Of a stretch of 64,000 nt of DNA, positions 53,243 through 61,852 are shown in pieces. The notes under the pieces were generated by a model. It saw only the letters and a list, made by a program, of their open reading frames with translations, did no database searches and was not told the DNA's origin. Both the position numbers and the translations under genes were made by a program. The stretch is from Nitrospinae bacterium CG11_big_fil_rev_8_21_14_0_20_45_15 (lineage in GTDB: Bacteria; Nitrospinota; Nitrospinia; Nitrospinales; VA-1), in the NCBI GenBank assembly GCA_002787235.1, contig PCWG01000028.1, forward strand, positions 62,001 to 126,000. The letters are read 5' to 3'. Each line of letters starts with the position of its first letter. The stretch's first letter is position 1.

Positions 53243-54310
53243 ATGGCTATCATCGATGAAAGAAAAAGTAAGAGCGGAAAAGTATCCTACCGTGTTCGCA
53301 TTCGCCTAAAAGGCCACCCCACGCAATCGGCAAGTTTCAAAAGAAAAACTGATGCCCAAAGATGGGCCGCCTCTACTGAATCGGCTATTCTCGAAGGTCG
53401 GCACTTTAAACAATCTGAAGCCAAACGCCACTCTCTCGCGGATCTTATAGACCGCTATATCCGTGATGTCCTGCCGCAAAAGTCGGATTCCATGCAAAGG
53501 GATCAATACACTCAGCTTACTTGGTGGAAAGATAAAATTGGCGAAAGGTTATTGGCGGATGTGTCTCCGACGTTGATCGCCGAGCACCGGGACATTCTGT
53601 TAAATCAAAATGGCTTTCGAGGTAAGAAGCGTTCTCCTTCTTCAGTAAATCGTTATCTCGCAGCACTCTCTCATGCGTTTTCCATTGCCGTTAAGGAATG
53701 GGGGTGGATCGAGGATTCCCCTATCAGAAAAGTACAAAAACCCAAAGAGCCTAGAGGCAGGGTAAGATTCTTGGATGATGAAGAACGCGAAAACCTGCTA
53801 AAGGCCTGTCGGGAAAGCGAAAATCCTATGATTTTTCCTATCGTTGTTTTCGCGTTGTCCACGGGAGCCAGAAAAATGGAGATTCTCAACCTCACTTGGA
53901 AAGACATCGACATAAATCGAAAAGTGGCAATTATTCAGGAATCTAAAAACGATGAACGGCGTGCTCTTCCTCTCGCTGGCCAAGCCTTGGAGGAAATCAA
54001 GAAACTTGCGAATATTCGGAGAATTGGCACTAATCTCGTATTCTTGGATCAAGCCGGGGAGAAACCCGTAAATATAAGAATCGCTTGGGAAAAAGCATTG
54101 GTGGATGCAAAGATAAAAGATTTTAGATTTCATGATCTCAGGCATAGCACGGCTTCATACTTGGCCATGAATGGGGCCACGCTAGCTGAAATTGCACAGG
54201 TTCTCGGTCACAAGACTTTGCAGATGGTAAAGCGATATTCCCATCTTAGCGATCAGCACACAGCTGGGGTTATAACACGAATGAACGAAAAAATATTTGG
54301 AACAAAATAA
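53243..54310 (+). CDS. Tyrosine-recombinase integrase
   Basis: Integrates and excises an element by strand exchange at a tRNA 3' end. The 355-residue protein has an N-terminal arm/SAM-like region (1-170) and a catalytic domain with the Arg in STGARKME near 222, the H-x-x-R motif in FRFHDLRHSTASY near 297-309, and the nucleophile Tyr in KRYSHLS near 335. ATG 53243 was chosen: AGGAG lies 9 bases upstream, whereas the longer frame from 53207 has none. It lies 123 bp past att copy 2. Confidence 0.95.
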   Translation: MAIIDERKSKSGKVSYRVRIRLKGHPTQSASFKRKTDAQRWAASTESAILEGRHFKQSEAKRHSLADLIDRYIRDVLPQKSDSMQRDQYTQLTWWKDKIGERLLADVSPTLIAEHRDILLNQNGFRGKKRSPSSVNRYLAALSHAFSIAVKEWGWIEDSPIRKVQKPKEPRGRVRFLDDEERENLLKACRESENPMIFPIVVFALSTGARKMEILNLTWKDIDINRKVAIIQESKNDERRALPLAGQALEEIKKLANIRRIGTNLVFLDQAGEKPVNIRIAWEKALVDAKIKDFRFHDLRHSTASYLAMNGATLAEIAQVLGHKTLQMVKRYSHLSDQHTAGVITRMNEKIFGTK

Positions 54311-55344
54311 TGCCGGGAAAAAAATCTAATGAGATTCAAATTGAGAAAATCAAAACCTCTGGAAGTGGCTGGGATTTGTCAGTTTTCAGAGAGAAATCAC
54401 CTAAGGCAAAATTAGCATCTCTAAGCATGTTTACGTATTCGTGGTTAGATGAATATGAAGAATGGGTTAGAAAATTTAAAGACTCAACCTCGGGAGGCAA
54501 ACTTATTGAAAGGCTACAATATGAAGTAGGCTTGGAGAAGGGAAAGATTAAAGAAAGTGATGAAGACTACAAGCATAATTATCCGGTCTTAGAAAGAGAG
54601 GTGCTGAAAACTTGCTTTTTGGCCAAGCGGTATAGTGCGAAAAATAATGCGTCAATTAAAGAGGCGAATAGTGCTAGCAAACAGCTAAAGTATGACACCT
54701 CCATGGCTAAAAAGAGTATTCCTGACATTTTGAAATTTAGTGAGCGATATCCAGCGTTGATCCATTCATTGATGGAAGGTTGGAAATCCTATCAATATAT
54801 ATCTCAAGGTTTGAATAAAGGGCCATCTACAATTCCGAGCAAACTCTATGCCCCTAATTTCCCCGCTGAAAATCTGACGAAGCTCTTTGATAATTTTCTT
54901 ATGTATTTTCAATTTGAACTGAACGGATTAAGTCGTAACTCGTCTATTGGAAAAGATAGTCGCTTAGTTGGCCCTTTGATTTATTCAAGTCCTCTTCCGC
55001 GATCAGCCACTCGCGACTCAGCGTCTAATGGCTTGCTAATCAATATGTTGTATTTGCTCACCCATTACCAGAATCCTCTAGTTCCCCAAGAAGAACTTCC
55101 TCGAGATAAAATTCCCCAGCAAATTGCTCTCCCTGGGAGAGTCAGAAGGTTTCCAAAAGGCCGAAAGCGGCATCATGAACTGGCTTTGGATTTTGTACTT
55201 ACTACCCTTCCTTTTGAAAAATGTTCCATTAATATCTCTAAGTCAAAAGATCCACATAAAGAAGGGCGAAAACGGATTTCCTACCTCCTCAACAAGCAAA
55301 AAGCTCGTCTTACCTTCTGGCCAGATGAATTCCCCGCACATTAA
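54310..55344 (+). CDS. Element-2 protein of unknown function
   Basis: A 344-residue basic protein with no signal peptide and no family that I recognise. A long helical N-terminal half (1-200) is followed by a basic motif stretch (RVRRFPKGRKRHHELALDFVL near 275-295) that could bind nucleic acid. Its ATG overlaps the integrase stop by one base (TAATG), so the two are coupled. Typical of accessory genes in integrative elements. Confidence 0.55.
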   Translation: MPGKKSNEIQIEKIKTSGSGWDLSVFREKSPKAKLASLSMFTYSWLDEYEEWVRKFKDSTSGGKLIERLQYEVGLEKGKIKESDEDYKHNYPVLEREVLKTCFLAKRYSAKNNASIKEANSASKQLKYDTSMAKKSIPDILKFSERYPALIHSLMEGWKSYQYISQGLNKGPSTIPSKLYAPNFPAENLTKLFDNFLMYFQFELNGLSRNSSIGKDSRLVGPLIYSSPLPRSATRDSASNGLLINMLYLLTHYQNPLVPQEELPRDKIPQQIALPGRVRRFPKGRKRHHELALDFVLTTLPFEKCSINISKSKDPHKEGRKRISYLLNKQKARLTFWPDEFPAH

Positions 55345-55491
55345 GTTTGCCCTATTTAGGGCAAGTAAATAAGAGATCCTTTTGGGGCAACTGCACCGTA
55401 CTTTTCTTCCGTCCTTTGCTAATTTTTTTATACACGCTAAGGATGATTGTCCTTACGCATTATTAATTGGACTGTATTGAGGAGATGACCC

Positions 55492-55701
55492 ATGGATCGA
55501 GTTTTATTGACGGTAAATCAGTTTTGTAAAAAGCACCCATTTATGACCAAAGGTGGTTTGAGGTTTCAGATTTTTGATGCACACCGAAATGGGATTGAAA
55601 GAGAGAAGGCAATTGTCAGGATCGGCAGAAAAGTTCTGATTGATGAAGCAAAATATTTTTCCTGGATTGATAGTCAGCAGGGCAAATGGGGAGGGCGCTG
55701 A
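55492..55701 (+). CDS. Small DNA-binding protein (AlpA/excisionase-like)
   Basis: A 69-residue basic protein. N-terminal V-N-Q-F-C-K-K-H-P-F-M-T-K-G-G-L resembles winged-helix DNA-binding proteins of satellite elements. GAGGAG precedes its ATG, 9 bases away. It sits before the primase gene, overlapping its upstream frame, and may control excision or element transcription. Confidence 0.6.
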   Translation: MDRVLLTVNQFCKKHPFMTKGGLRFQIFDAHRNGIEREKAIVRIGRKVLIDEAKYFSWIDSQQGKWGGR

Positions 55702-55705
55702 ATCC

Positions 55706-57970
55706 ATGAAAACTTTTCTTGATTACGGTATTGATTTGGAGGGGGCGAGAACGGGAACTAAAAAAATTCCCTGCCCCCGGTGCTCCAATACACGAAAAAA
55801 ATGTAATGAACCTTGTTTATCAGTAAATATCGATGATGGGCTTTGGAAGTGTCATCATTGTGATTGGTCTGGTTCACTTGATTCGAGAAAAGACAGGGAC
55901 CATGATGGCGAGCTTCAAGGTAATATTGAAAAGGTTTATCGCTATGAAGATGAATCGGGAAATCTTCTTTGTGAAGTGGTGAGATTTCCCCCAAAATCCT
56001 TCCGTACGAGACGTCCTGATGGGAACGGTGGTTGGATATGGGACCTAAAAGATGTCCGCCGTGTACCGTATCTACTACCAGAATTGATTAACAGTACAGG
56101 CCCTGTTTATATAGCTGGTGGTGAAAAAGACGTTGAAACTCTTCGTAAGCACGATTTGACGGCAACCACGAACCTGGGGGGTGAGGGAAATTGGAAGCGG
56201 GAGTTCAATGAGTACCTCAAGGACCGCGATGTGGTGATTCTAGAGGATAATGACGAAAAAGGACAAAAGCATGGGAGGGTGGTTTCCGAATGTCTTCATG
56301 GAGTTGCCAAACAGATTAAAATCATTCGATTTTCAGAATTGCAACGAAATGGAGATGTGACAGATTTTCTTTCGCGCCATAGCCTTACAGAACTGATGCA
56401 AAAAGTAGATTCTGCTTCTGTCTTCCAAGGGGTCTACTCTGAATATTTTGGAGAGTCAGAATCGAAGCTTGACCCCAAGGGTAGCTCTTTAGGTCCAGAT
56501 GACCAAGGCGTGACCCAATCCCAAATATTGATTAACTTGGCTTTCGATTGTGAATTTTTTCATGATGATAACGGGGATGGATTTGTAACCTTTCCCCAAG
56601 GAAAGCATAGGGAAACATCTCGAATTAGGTCGAAAACATTCAAGAGATGGTTGACCGGCAAATTTTACCTTAATTTAGGAAAGCCGCCGCAGGCGCAAGC
56701 TATGACAGATGCGTTAGGTGTTTTTGAATGCAAAGCAAAGTATGAAGGCGAAGTAATAAATGTTGCTGTTCGTATTGGTGAAAAGGATGGAAACATAAAT
56801 TTGGATCTTGGTAATGAAAATTGGGAGGCGATAGAAATTGACAGAAACGGGTGGAAGGTATTGAGGGAACCTCCCATTCCTTTCATTCGTCCTCGTGGGA
56901 TGCTTCCATTGCCAACTCCGGTGAGAGGAGGAAATCTCAAAGATTTAACAAAATTTCTAAATTTGGAGGAAAAAGACTGGCCTCTAGTTGCAGGGTATTT
57001 GATAGCCTCCATGAAACCCACCGGGCCTTACCCCATATTGATTTTACAGGGGGAGCAGGGCTCCGCAAAGAGCACATTTGCTAGATTGATCCGGAGGATA
57101 ATTGATCCAAACAGTTCTCCTCTAAGGACTATTCCTAGGAATGAACGAGATTTGATGATTGCTGCCCAAAACGGCTGGATTTTAAATTTTGATAATCTGT
57201 CTGGTTTACGTAAAGAGCTTGCTGATGCATTTTGCAGACTATCAACGGGTGGTGGGTTTTCAACTAGAGAGTTGTATAGCGATGGGGAAGAGACTTTGTT
57301 TAATTCTCAACGTCCCCTGATTTTAAACGGAATCGATGATATAGCGGTCCGAGGAGATCTTAAGGACCGTGCATTTATTATCAATTTACCAGTTATATCT
57401 GAAGAAAAGCGTCGGCCTGAAAGCGAAGTGCTCGAAGAATTTGAGCAGTTCTTACCGTCTATCATCGGTGCTTTGTTGGATGCTGTGGTTTGTGCTTTGA
57501 AGAATTTAGCTTCTGTGCAACTGAACAGTCTTCCTCGCATGGCTGACACCGCAAAATGGGTTACCGCTGCCGAAGAGAGTTTAGGCTGGTCCTCGGGCAC
57601 ATTTATGAAAGTGTACGGGGCTAACCGGGTAGAAGCGAACCGAGTTGGCTTGGAGTTTGATTTGGTGGCACAGGCAATATTTAACTTGAAAGTGGAGACC
57701 TCTTGGTCGTGGGAAGGAACTTATTCTGAATTGTTGGGGCAATTAAATGAGAAGCAATCAGATAGTGTCACTAAAAATAAATTCTGGCCTAAAACTGCGA
57801 GTGCGCTTTCGCAGCAAATCCGAAGGCAGGCAGTCACATTGAGATCTGCCGGGATAGAAGTACGCACTCTTACAAGAACAGCCGACAAGCGTCCGGTTCT
57901 GATAACAAAAACCGAGCAACTCACTGTCACTCCGGTCATTGACGTCACTGAAGGGAATAATCCCAAATAA
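55706..57970 (+). CDS. Satellite-type primase-helicase
   Basis: A 754-residue replication protein. A zinc-finger region with C-P-R-C and C-H-H-C lies near residues 23-53, followed by a Toprim-like section with GPVYIAGGEKDVETL near 135-150 and E-D-N-D near 175, and an ATPase with Walker A L-Q-G-E-Q-G-S-A-K-S-T near 452 and D-N-L-S-G near 495, as in P4-like and D5-type primase-helicases. The start at 55706 follows the small gene's stop. After the TAA at 57968-57970 the frame is open for another 56 codons to a TGA that overlaps the next gene by ATGA, so this stop is probably premature. Confidence 0.85.
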   Translation: MKTFLDYGIDLEGARTGTKKIPCPRCSNTRKKCNEPCLSVNIDDGLWKCHHCDWSGSLDSRKDRDHDGELQGNIEKVYRYEDESGNLLCEVVRFPPKSFRTRRPDGNGGWIWDLKDVRRVPYLLPELINSTGPVYIAGGEKDVETLRKHDLTATTNLGGEGNWKREFNEYLKDRDVVILEDNDEKGQKHGRVVSECLHGVAKQIKIIRFSELQRNGDVTDFLSRHSLTELMQKVDSASVFQGVYSEYFGESESKLDPKGSSLGPDDQGVTQSQILINLAFDCEFFHDDNGDGFVTFPQGKHRETSRIRSKTFKRWLTGKFYLNLGKPPQAQAMTDALGVFECKAKYEGEVINVAVRIGEKDGNINLDLGNENWEAIEIDRNGWKVLREPPIPFIRPRGMLPLPTPVRGGNLKDLTKFLNLEEKDWPLVAGYLIASMKPTGPYPILILQGEQGSAKSTFARLIRRIIDPNSSPLRTIPRNERDLMIAAQNGWILNFDNLSGLRKELADAFCRLSTGGGFSTRELYSDGEETLFNSQRPLILNGIDDIAVRGDLKDRAFIINLPVISEEKRRPESEVLEEFEQFLPSIIGALLDAVVCALKNLASVQLNSLPRMADTAKWVTAAEESLGWSSGTFMKVYGANRVEANRVGLEFDLVAQAIFNLKVETSWSWEGTYSELLGQLNEKQSDSVTKNKFWPKTASALSQQIRRQAVTLRSAGIEVRTLTRTADKRPVLITKTEQLTVTPVIDVTEGNNPK

Positions 57971-58141
57971 TATAAAGAGATAGATCATGACACACTTGAA
58001 GCGAAGGATGACAGTCCTACAACCAGAGCGTCATTGGTTAATGCATTTAAAAATAATGCTTTAGATGGCAGTGACAAGCATGACATCGAATTGGCAGATT
58101 TATCTGGATCAGATAGAGAGCCTTGGGAGGTAACCATATGA
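57971..58141 (+). pseudogene. In-frame extension of the primase after an apparent premature stop
   Basis: The 56 codons after the TAA read on in the primase frame, beginning Y-K-E-I-D-H-D-T-L-E and ending E-P-W-E-V-T-I, then TGA at 58139-58141. The TGA forms ATGA with the start at 58138. The open frame and perfect coupling suggest an ancestral C-terminus cut off by a point mutation. Confidence 0.6.
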
Positions 58142-58551
58142 CGGCGGAAGATTTATATGAAGATATGATCCAACGAGGGTTTAAATTTCAAGCGTTGGGT
58201 GATCTCCTCAATTGTAGGGGCACTATGGAACCCCTATCGGAGAATCTGCTCTTTCAGTTGAAACGCTTTAAAAGGGATATTCTTTCACGCATTAATTCTT
58301 CTCCTTCAGAAAATCGGTCTATTCAGAGGGCAGAAGCTGAAAGACTATTTCGTGAGCGAGGGTGGGTGCAGGTTTACAGCACTTATTTAAAATTGGATTT
58401 TTACTTGGTTCGGGATGAGAACGTAAGAACTCCTGAACCTTCGATTGTGAAGTACACACTAATGGAGATTCAGGTTTTAAATGATTTGAGCGTGGAAGAG
58501 CTCTTGACATTGCATAAAGCGAAGGAAATTTTTAAGGGATTTATTCAATAG
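58138..58551 (+). CDS. Small element-2 protein, TubC-N-like start
   Basis: A 137-residue protein. The N-terminal 50 residues (helix, GDLLNCRG turn, helix with L-L-F-Q-L-K-R-F-K) resemble TubC-N docking domains also found in phage-like replication loci. A basic, mostly helical remainder follows. GGGAGG lies 6 bases before the ATG. It is the last gene of element 2; the chromosomal remnant begins at its end. Confidence 0.6.
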   Translation: MTAEDLYEDMIQRGFKFQALGDLLNCRGTMEPLSENLLFQLKRFKRDILSRINSSPSENRSIQRAEAERLFRERGWVQVYSTYLKLDFYLVRDENVRTPEPSIVKYTLMEIQVLNDLSVEELLTLHKAKEIFKGFIQ

Positions 58552-58707
58552 GTGAACTTCCTTATACAACCCGACCTGTTTGCCGGATTTGTCTTTGATT
58601 GGGACGACGCCGATGCCGCGTGAGGCGTGTGCGAACGACACCACCAACAGACAGGCGAGTAACGCTGTGATGAAAACCAATCGTTTGCTTTGATGCAGAA
58701 CATACAT
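58477..58707 (-). pseudogene. Truncated caspase-gene remnant at the element boundary
   Basis: The minus-strand frame carries a signal peptide and S-F-A-H-A-S-R-G-I-G-V-V-P, then K-S-G-K-Q-V-G-L-Y-K, like S-A-F-A-S-R-G-I-E-V-V and A-S-G-R-T-V-G-S-Y of the intact caspase gene at 58802-60658. After about residue 50 the frame runs into element-2 DNA. It looks like the 5' end of a second caspase gene cut by element insertion or recombination. Confidence 0.65.
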
Positions 58708-58801
58708 AACTGTTAAGTCTCTTTCAAAACACGTTAAAAAAAATCAGCCACCCTGCGGGTGGGCAGAGGGTAAGAGGGTAAAAGAGCAAAGAGTAAAACG
58801 G

Positions 58802-60658
58802 CTACTGGGAACAACGGAACCCAAAATTATTGGTGCGAATCGAGGGAACGAGCCTATAGCGGTCCGCAGAACGCATACTGTCCGGAAGAGTGATCCACGA
58901 CCCGCCGCGGAGGACGACTTTACCTCCGCCCTCATAATTACTTGATGTCCACTCCCATACGTTGCCCGCCATGTCGTACAATCCGAATCGATTCGGTTTC
59001 TTCTGCCCCACAGGATGCGTTGTATTGTCTGAATTATTACCCGTCCAGGCATAGGCTCCATCGTACTCATCGCCCCAGTAATAAGCTGTCGTTGACCCCG
59101 CTCGCGCCGCAAACTCCCACTCCCATTCCGTCGGCAAACGTTTGCCAATCTTTTCGCAATACGCTTTGGCTTCGTGCCATGTCACTTCTTCCACGGGGCG
59201 ATTCGATCCCTTGAAGTGCGATGGATTTTTACCCATCACGCGCTCGTATTGTTCCTGCGTCACCTCATACGAATCGATATTAAAAGACCGCACTGTCTCT
59301 TGATGAGGCGTCTCGTCGGTGTACCAGCTTCGTTCGCATCTAGCAAAATATTTTTTGCACTTTGCATAGCCTTGATCGGCATCAGCTCCCGCCGTATATT
59401 CGCTACCCACGATATGAACCATACCCTCGGGGGGTTTTATCTGAGGTCGCTCATCAACAGGCAAACGCGCCATCTTCTCCCAGAACTCCAGCTTCTTCTG
59501 CGCTTCTTCCAACTTGGGATTATCGGTGGAGTATTGATTAATGAACTCAGACCACACCTTCACCTTTGATTCCGAAGGGAGTGAGGACTCTTTCATCTTG
59601 TCTACGTCTTCGAGTTTGGCGTAATAGGTTTCTATCTCCGCATTACGCTCCGCTGATTTGCGCCTATCGCGTTCGGCCTGTTGTTTCTTCTCATCCGCTT
59701 CCCGCAATATTCGATCCAATTCGGATTCCTGCCGGGTTGGCACCGGAGCGGGAGATGGTGTTGGCGCGGGAGCTGGTGCCAGAACAGGAGAGGCAGGGAT
59801 ACTTGATGTTTGAGGGACTAACGATGCCATCCTTATGAATACAAACTCGCCGCCTTCATCACCCGCGTTCTTTATCGGTTGGGTGATCGGCATCTGCTCT
59901 GAGTTGTTCCGCACAACTGGTCCGATGCGCTGGTAAATATCTCTAGGCGTGAGATAGGGCTTATCGCTTTCCTTCAACTCCTTTAGAAAATGATAGGCGA
60001 ATATACTATGACCGCCGGAACCTGCATCTTCAACAGGGGTGAGGTTGCCTGAGGTCATACCCCATCTTGATCGCTCTTTGTATAGCGTGGCGTAGAATTT
60101 ATTATTGATCGGCGGCAAGGATCGGGCTTCGCCGAATAGCGATCCAGAGAAACAACTGTCGGCAACCAGAAGAACATGCCTTGCGGGAATGGCTTTGATG
60201 TATTGCTGGATGACTGCATTGTTCATGTAGGTGGAGGGGTCTCCGCCTTTGGCGTTGTGAGGGACCCAGTAGCCGCTTCCTGTAAGCGTATCTAATTCCC
60301 CGTGCCCGGCGTAATAAATCAAAACGCTGTCATCTTCTTTACTCTGTACAACCAGACTTCTTAACTCCCGAATGATACTGCTTTCGTTGGCCTGTCCATC
60401 GGTCAGGACCGCTACATTGGTGAATCCAAAAGTCGATTGCAGGACTTGTGAGAGTTCTGTTGCATCGTTCACCGCTGTTTTTAAATCCGGGATGGCACTG
60501 TCCTGATACTCGTTGATCCCAATCACCAAAGCGCGATAGGACCCTACTGTCCGGCCAGACGCAGATTCCAGCTTGGATACGACTTCAATGCCCCTGCTGG
60601 CAAATGCCGAGGCGGGAAGGATTGTCAGAATGAGTACGGTTACGATGAAGCGTTTCAT
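58802..60658 (-). CDS. Caspase-like (C14) protease fused to an FGE-sulfatase domain
   Basis: A 618-residue exported protein. Signal peptide ends near ASAFA-S (about residue 20). The caspase domain (40-275) has catalytic His in YYAGHGE near 117 and Cys in VADSCFSG near 169. A proline-rich, charged coiled linker follows (285-400), then an FGE-sulfatase/SUMF1 domain (about 405-618) with VTWHEAKAYCEKIGKRLPTEWEWE and the final F-G-F-R-C. FGE-like domains in such proteins often bind or display surfaces rather than make formylglycine. The role is unknown. The paralogue at 58477-58707 is truncated. Confidence 0.85.
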   Translation of the reverse strand: MKRFIVTVLILTILPASAFASRGIEVVSKLESASGRTVGSYRALVIGINEYQDSAIPDLKTAVNDATELSQVLQSTFGFTNVAVLTDGQANESSIIRELRSLVVQSKEDDSVLIYYAGHGELDTLTGSGYWVPHNAKGGDPSTYMNNAVIQQYIKAIPARHVLLVADSCFSGSLFGEARSLPPINNKFYATLYKERSRWGMTSGNLTPVEDAGSGGHSIFAYHFLKELKESDKPYLTPRDIYQRIGPVVRNNSEQMPITQPIKNAGDEGGEFVFIRMASLVPQTSSIPASPVLAPAPAPTPSPAPVPTRQESELDRILREADEKKQQAERDRRKSAERNAEIETYYAKLEDVDKMKESSLPSESKVKVWSEFINQYSTDNPKLEEAQKKLEFWEKMARLPVDERPQIKPPEGMVHIVGSEYTAGADADQGYAKCKKYFARCERSWYTDETPHQETVRSFNIDSYEVTQEQYERVMGKNPSHFKGSNRPVEEVTWHEAKAYCEKIGKRLPTEWEWEFAARAGSTTAYYWGDEYDGAYAWTGNNSDNTTHPVGQKKPNRFGLYDMAGNVWEWTSSNYEGGGKVVLRGGSWITLPDSMRSADRYRLVPSIRTNNFGFRCSQ

Positions 60659-60860
60659 GATCTATCTTCTCACTTTCCAAGTTACTAAAACTTTACTCGT
60701 TATGAATGCACAGCCGTGGTCGAACAAATAATAATCACAATTATGTGGCAAACCGAAGCCCTTATCAATGTGCTTTGGACCGTAAAGGACTATCTCAGCT
60801 CAGTAGACTTTGAGAAAAAAAGTGGCTAAATTAACTGTTCACTTATTCAGGGGAAGATCA

Positions 60861-60962
60861 ATGAAGGCGGAAGCCAGGAAAAAGGTCAGAAAGAATATAG
60901 TTCTGTGGTGTATAAATACTATTTTATTCCTATTGATTATTGGCCTTCTAATTTTCGAATAG
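60861..60962 (+). CDS. Very small membrane protein
   Basis: A 33-residue protein with a basic start (K-A-E-A-R-K-K-V-R-K-N) and a hydrophobic segment of about 18 residues up to L-I-F-E. GGGGAAG lies 6 bases before the ATG. It is opposite in strand to its neighbours and overlaps the last 26 bp of the lipoprotein gene. Too short for certain identification. Confidence 0.45.
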   Translation: MKAEARKKVRKNIVLWCINTILFLLIIGLLIFE

Positions 60963-61284
60963 CCACGCCTGTTGCCCATCGCATATAAGTCCCCCATCCT
61001 CCAGGAGTCAAACCTTCTTCGGTGAGAATAACTGCAGTAGCCCCCAAATCTGATGATTTTGCACGAATAGCATTATGCATTTTTGCTGTTTCTCCGCTAT
61101 CAAATCCAGTTACTGTCAGTGTACCGAGTTCTACATATTTAAAATCTGGCAATGTCTTTAGTATTTGTACTTCTGCAGGGGAAGTGGGCTCAAAAAACCC
61201 CTTGCCTGTCTTTGTTACGTTAACTGAAGCACAAGCAGTTAGTAGCAGTATCAGAGCTAATATAGCGATTGACCTAGTTCTCAT
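60937..61284 (-). CDS. Small lipoprotein
   Basis: A 115-residue lipoprotein with lipobox L-T-A-C at residues 15-18. The mature part (GFFEPTSPAEVQIL, then L-G-A-T-A-V-I-L) resembles small outer-membrane or periplasmic lipoproteins with the DUF4156/YbjQ-like pattern. It is 2 bp from the next lipoprotein gene on the same strand. Confidence 0.72.
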   Translation of the reverse strand: MRTRSIAILALILLLTACASVNVTKTGKGFFEPTSPAEVQILKTLPDFKYVELGTLTVTGFDSGETAKMHNAIRAKSSDLGATAVILTEEGLTPGGWGTYMRWATGVAIRKLEGQ

Positions 61285-61285
61285 T

Positions 61286-61699
61286 TCAATTCTCCTCTGT
61301 AAATTTGATTGCTGTACCTAAAATATGATCATGGAATTGTCCTTGGTATCTATCCTTGGATGCCCATTCTTCACTCCGGGAATATAAACCGCCAATCCTT
61401 GAAATGATCACTGCATCAGCCCCAATTTTGGCAGCTTTCTCTTGTAAATCACTGGGGGTTTCACCTCGAGACTGGAAATCTGCGATAACGATAAAAGCCT
61501 TAGTTGGCTTAGAATTTAGAATCAATACGTCCGCTTTGTTTTTTGATGGATATTGTTTAGCTGCATAATAACGATTAGCTACATCAGAAGCGCAGCCAAT
61601 AAGAGATAAACCGAATATAAAAAGAACTGCTAATTGCATCTGCGTGCATTTGTTTCTAAGTTTAAATTCTTTTGGGAACTGCCTGCGGTTCTTTTCCAT
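61286..61699 (-). CDS. Small lipoprotein, sibling of 60937-61284
   Basis: A 137-residue lipoprotein. A long basic leader, then a lipobox L-I-G-C near residue 37. The mature part has D-V-L-I-L, F-I-V-I-A-D and K-I-G-A-D-A-V-I-I, the same fold pattern as its neighbour (A-D-A-V-I against A-T-A-V-I). ATG 61699 was chosen: GGAGG lies 8 bases upstream. The two are probably one operon; partner unknown. Confidence 0.72.
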   Translation of the reverse strand: MEKNRRQFPKEFKLRNKCTQMQLAVLFIFGLSLIGCASDVANRYYAAKQYPSKNKADVLILNSKPTKAFIVIADFQSRGETPSDLQEKAAKIGADAVIISRIGGLYSRSEEWASKDRYQGQFHDHILGTAIKFTEEN

Positions 61700-61852
61700 T
61701 GGAAAACCTCCAAAAATGATTGTGCTTATGTAGAGATTAGTAATCCCAAAACTATTTTTTCATATGTGGTTAGGATGAATATAGAATTAGCCCTAATAAT
61801 AAACTTTCATGGATTCAATCCAAGTTTCCCTTACAGGTCAAGCATATTATTT

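Larger units (their letters stand above)
52925..58551. mobile_element. Integrative element 2 (integrase, primase-helicase), tandem to element 1
   Basis: Begins at att copy 2 with the integrase immediately downstream, the usual order. Genes: integrase, unknown protein, small DNA-binding protein, primase-helicase, small terminal protein. The right end is not defined by a third tRNA repeat; I set it where a truncated chromosomal gene resumes at about 58552. Confidence 0.65.

Noticed and set aside
58138-58551. Toxin-antitoxin pair with the neighbouring remnant
   Set aside because: The neighbour is a truncated caspase gene on the other strand, and no toxin or antitoxin motif is seen.
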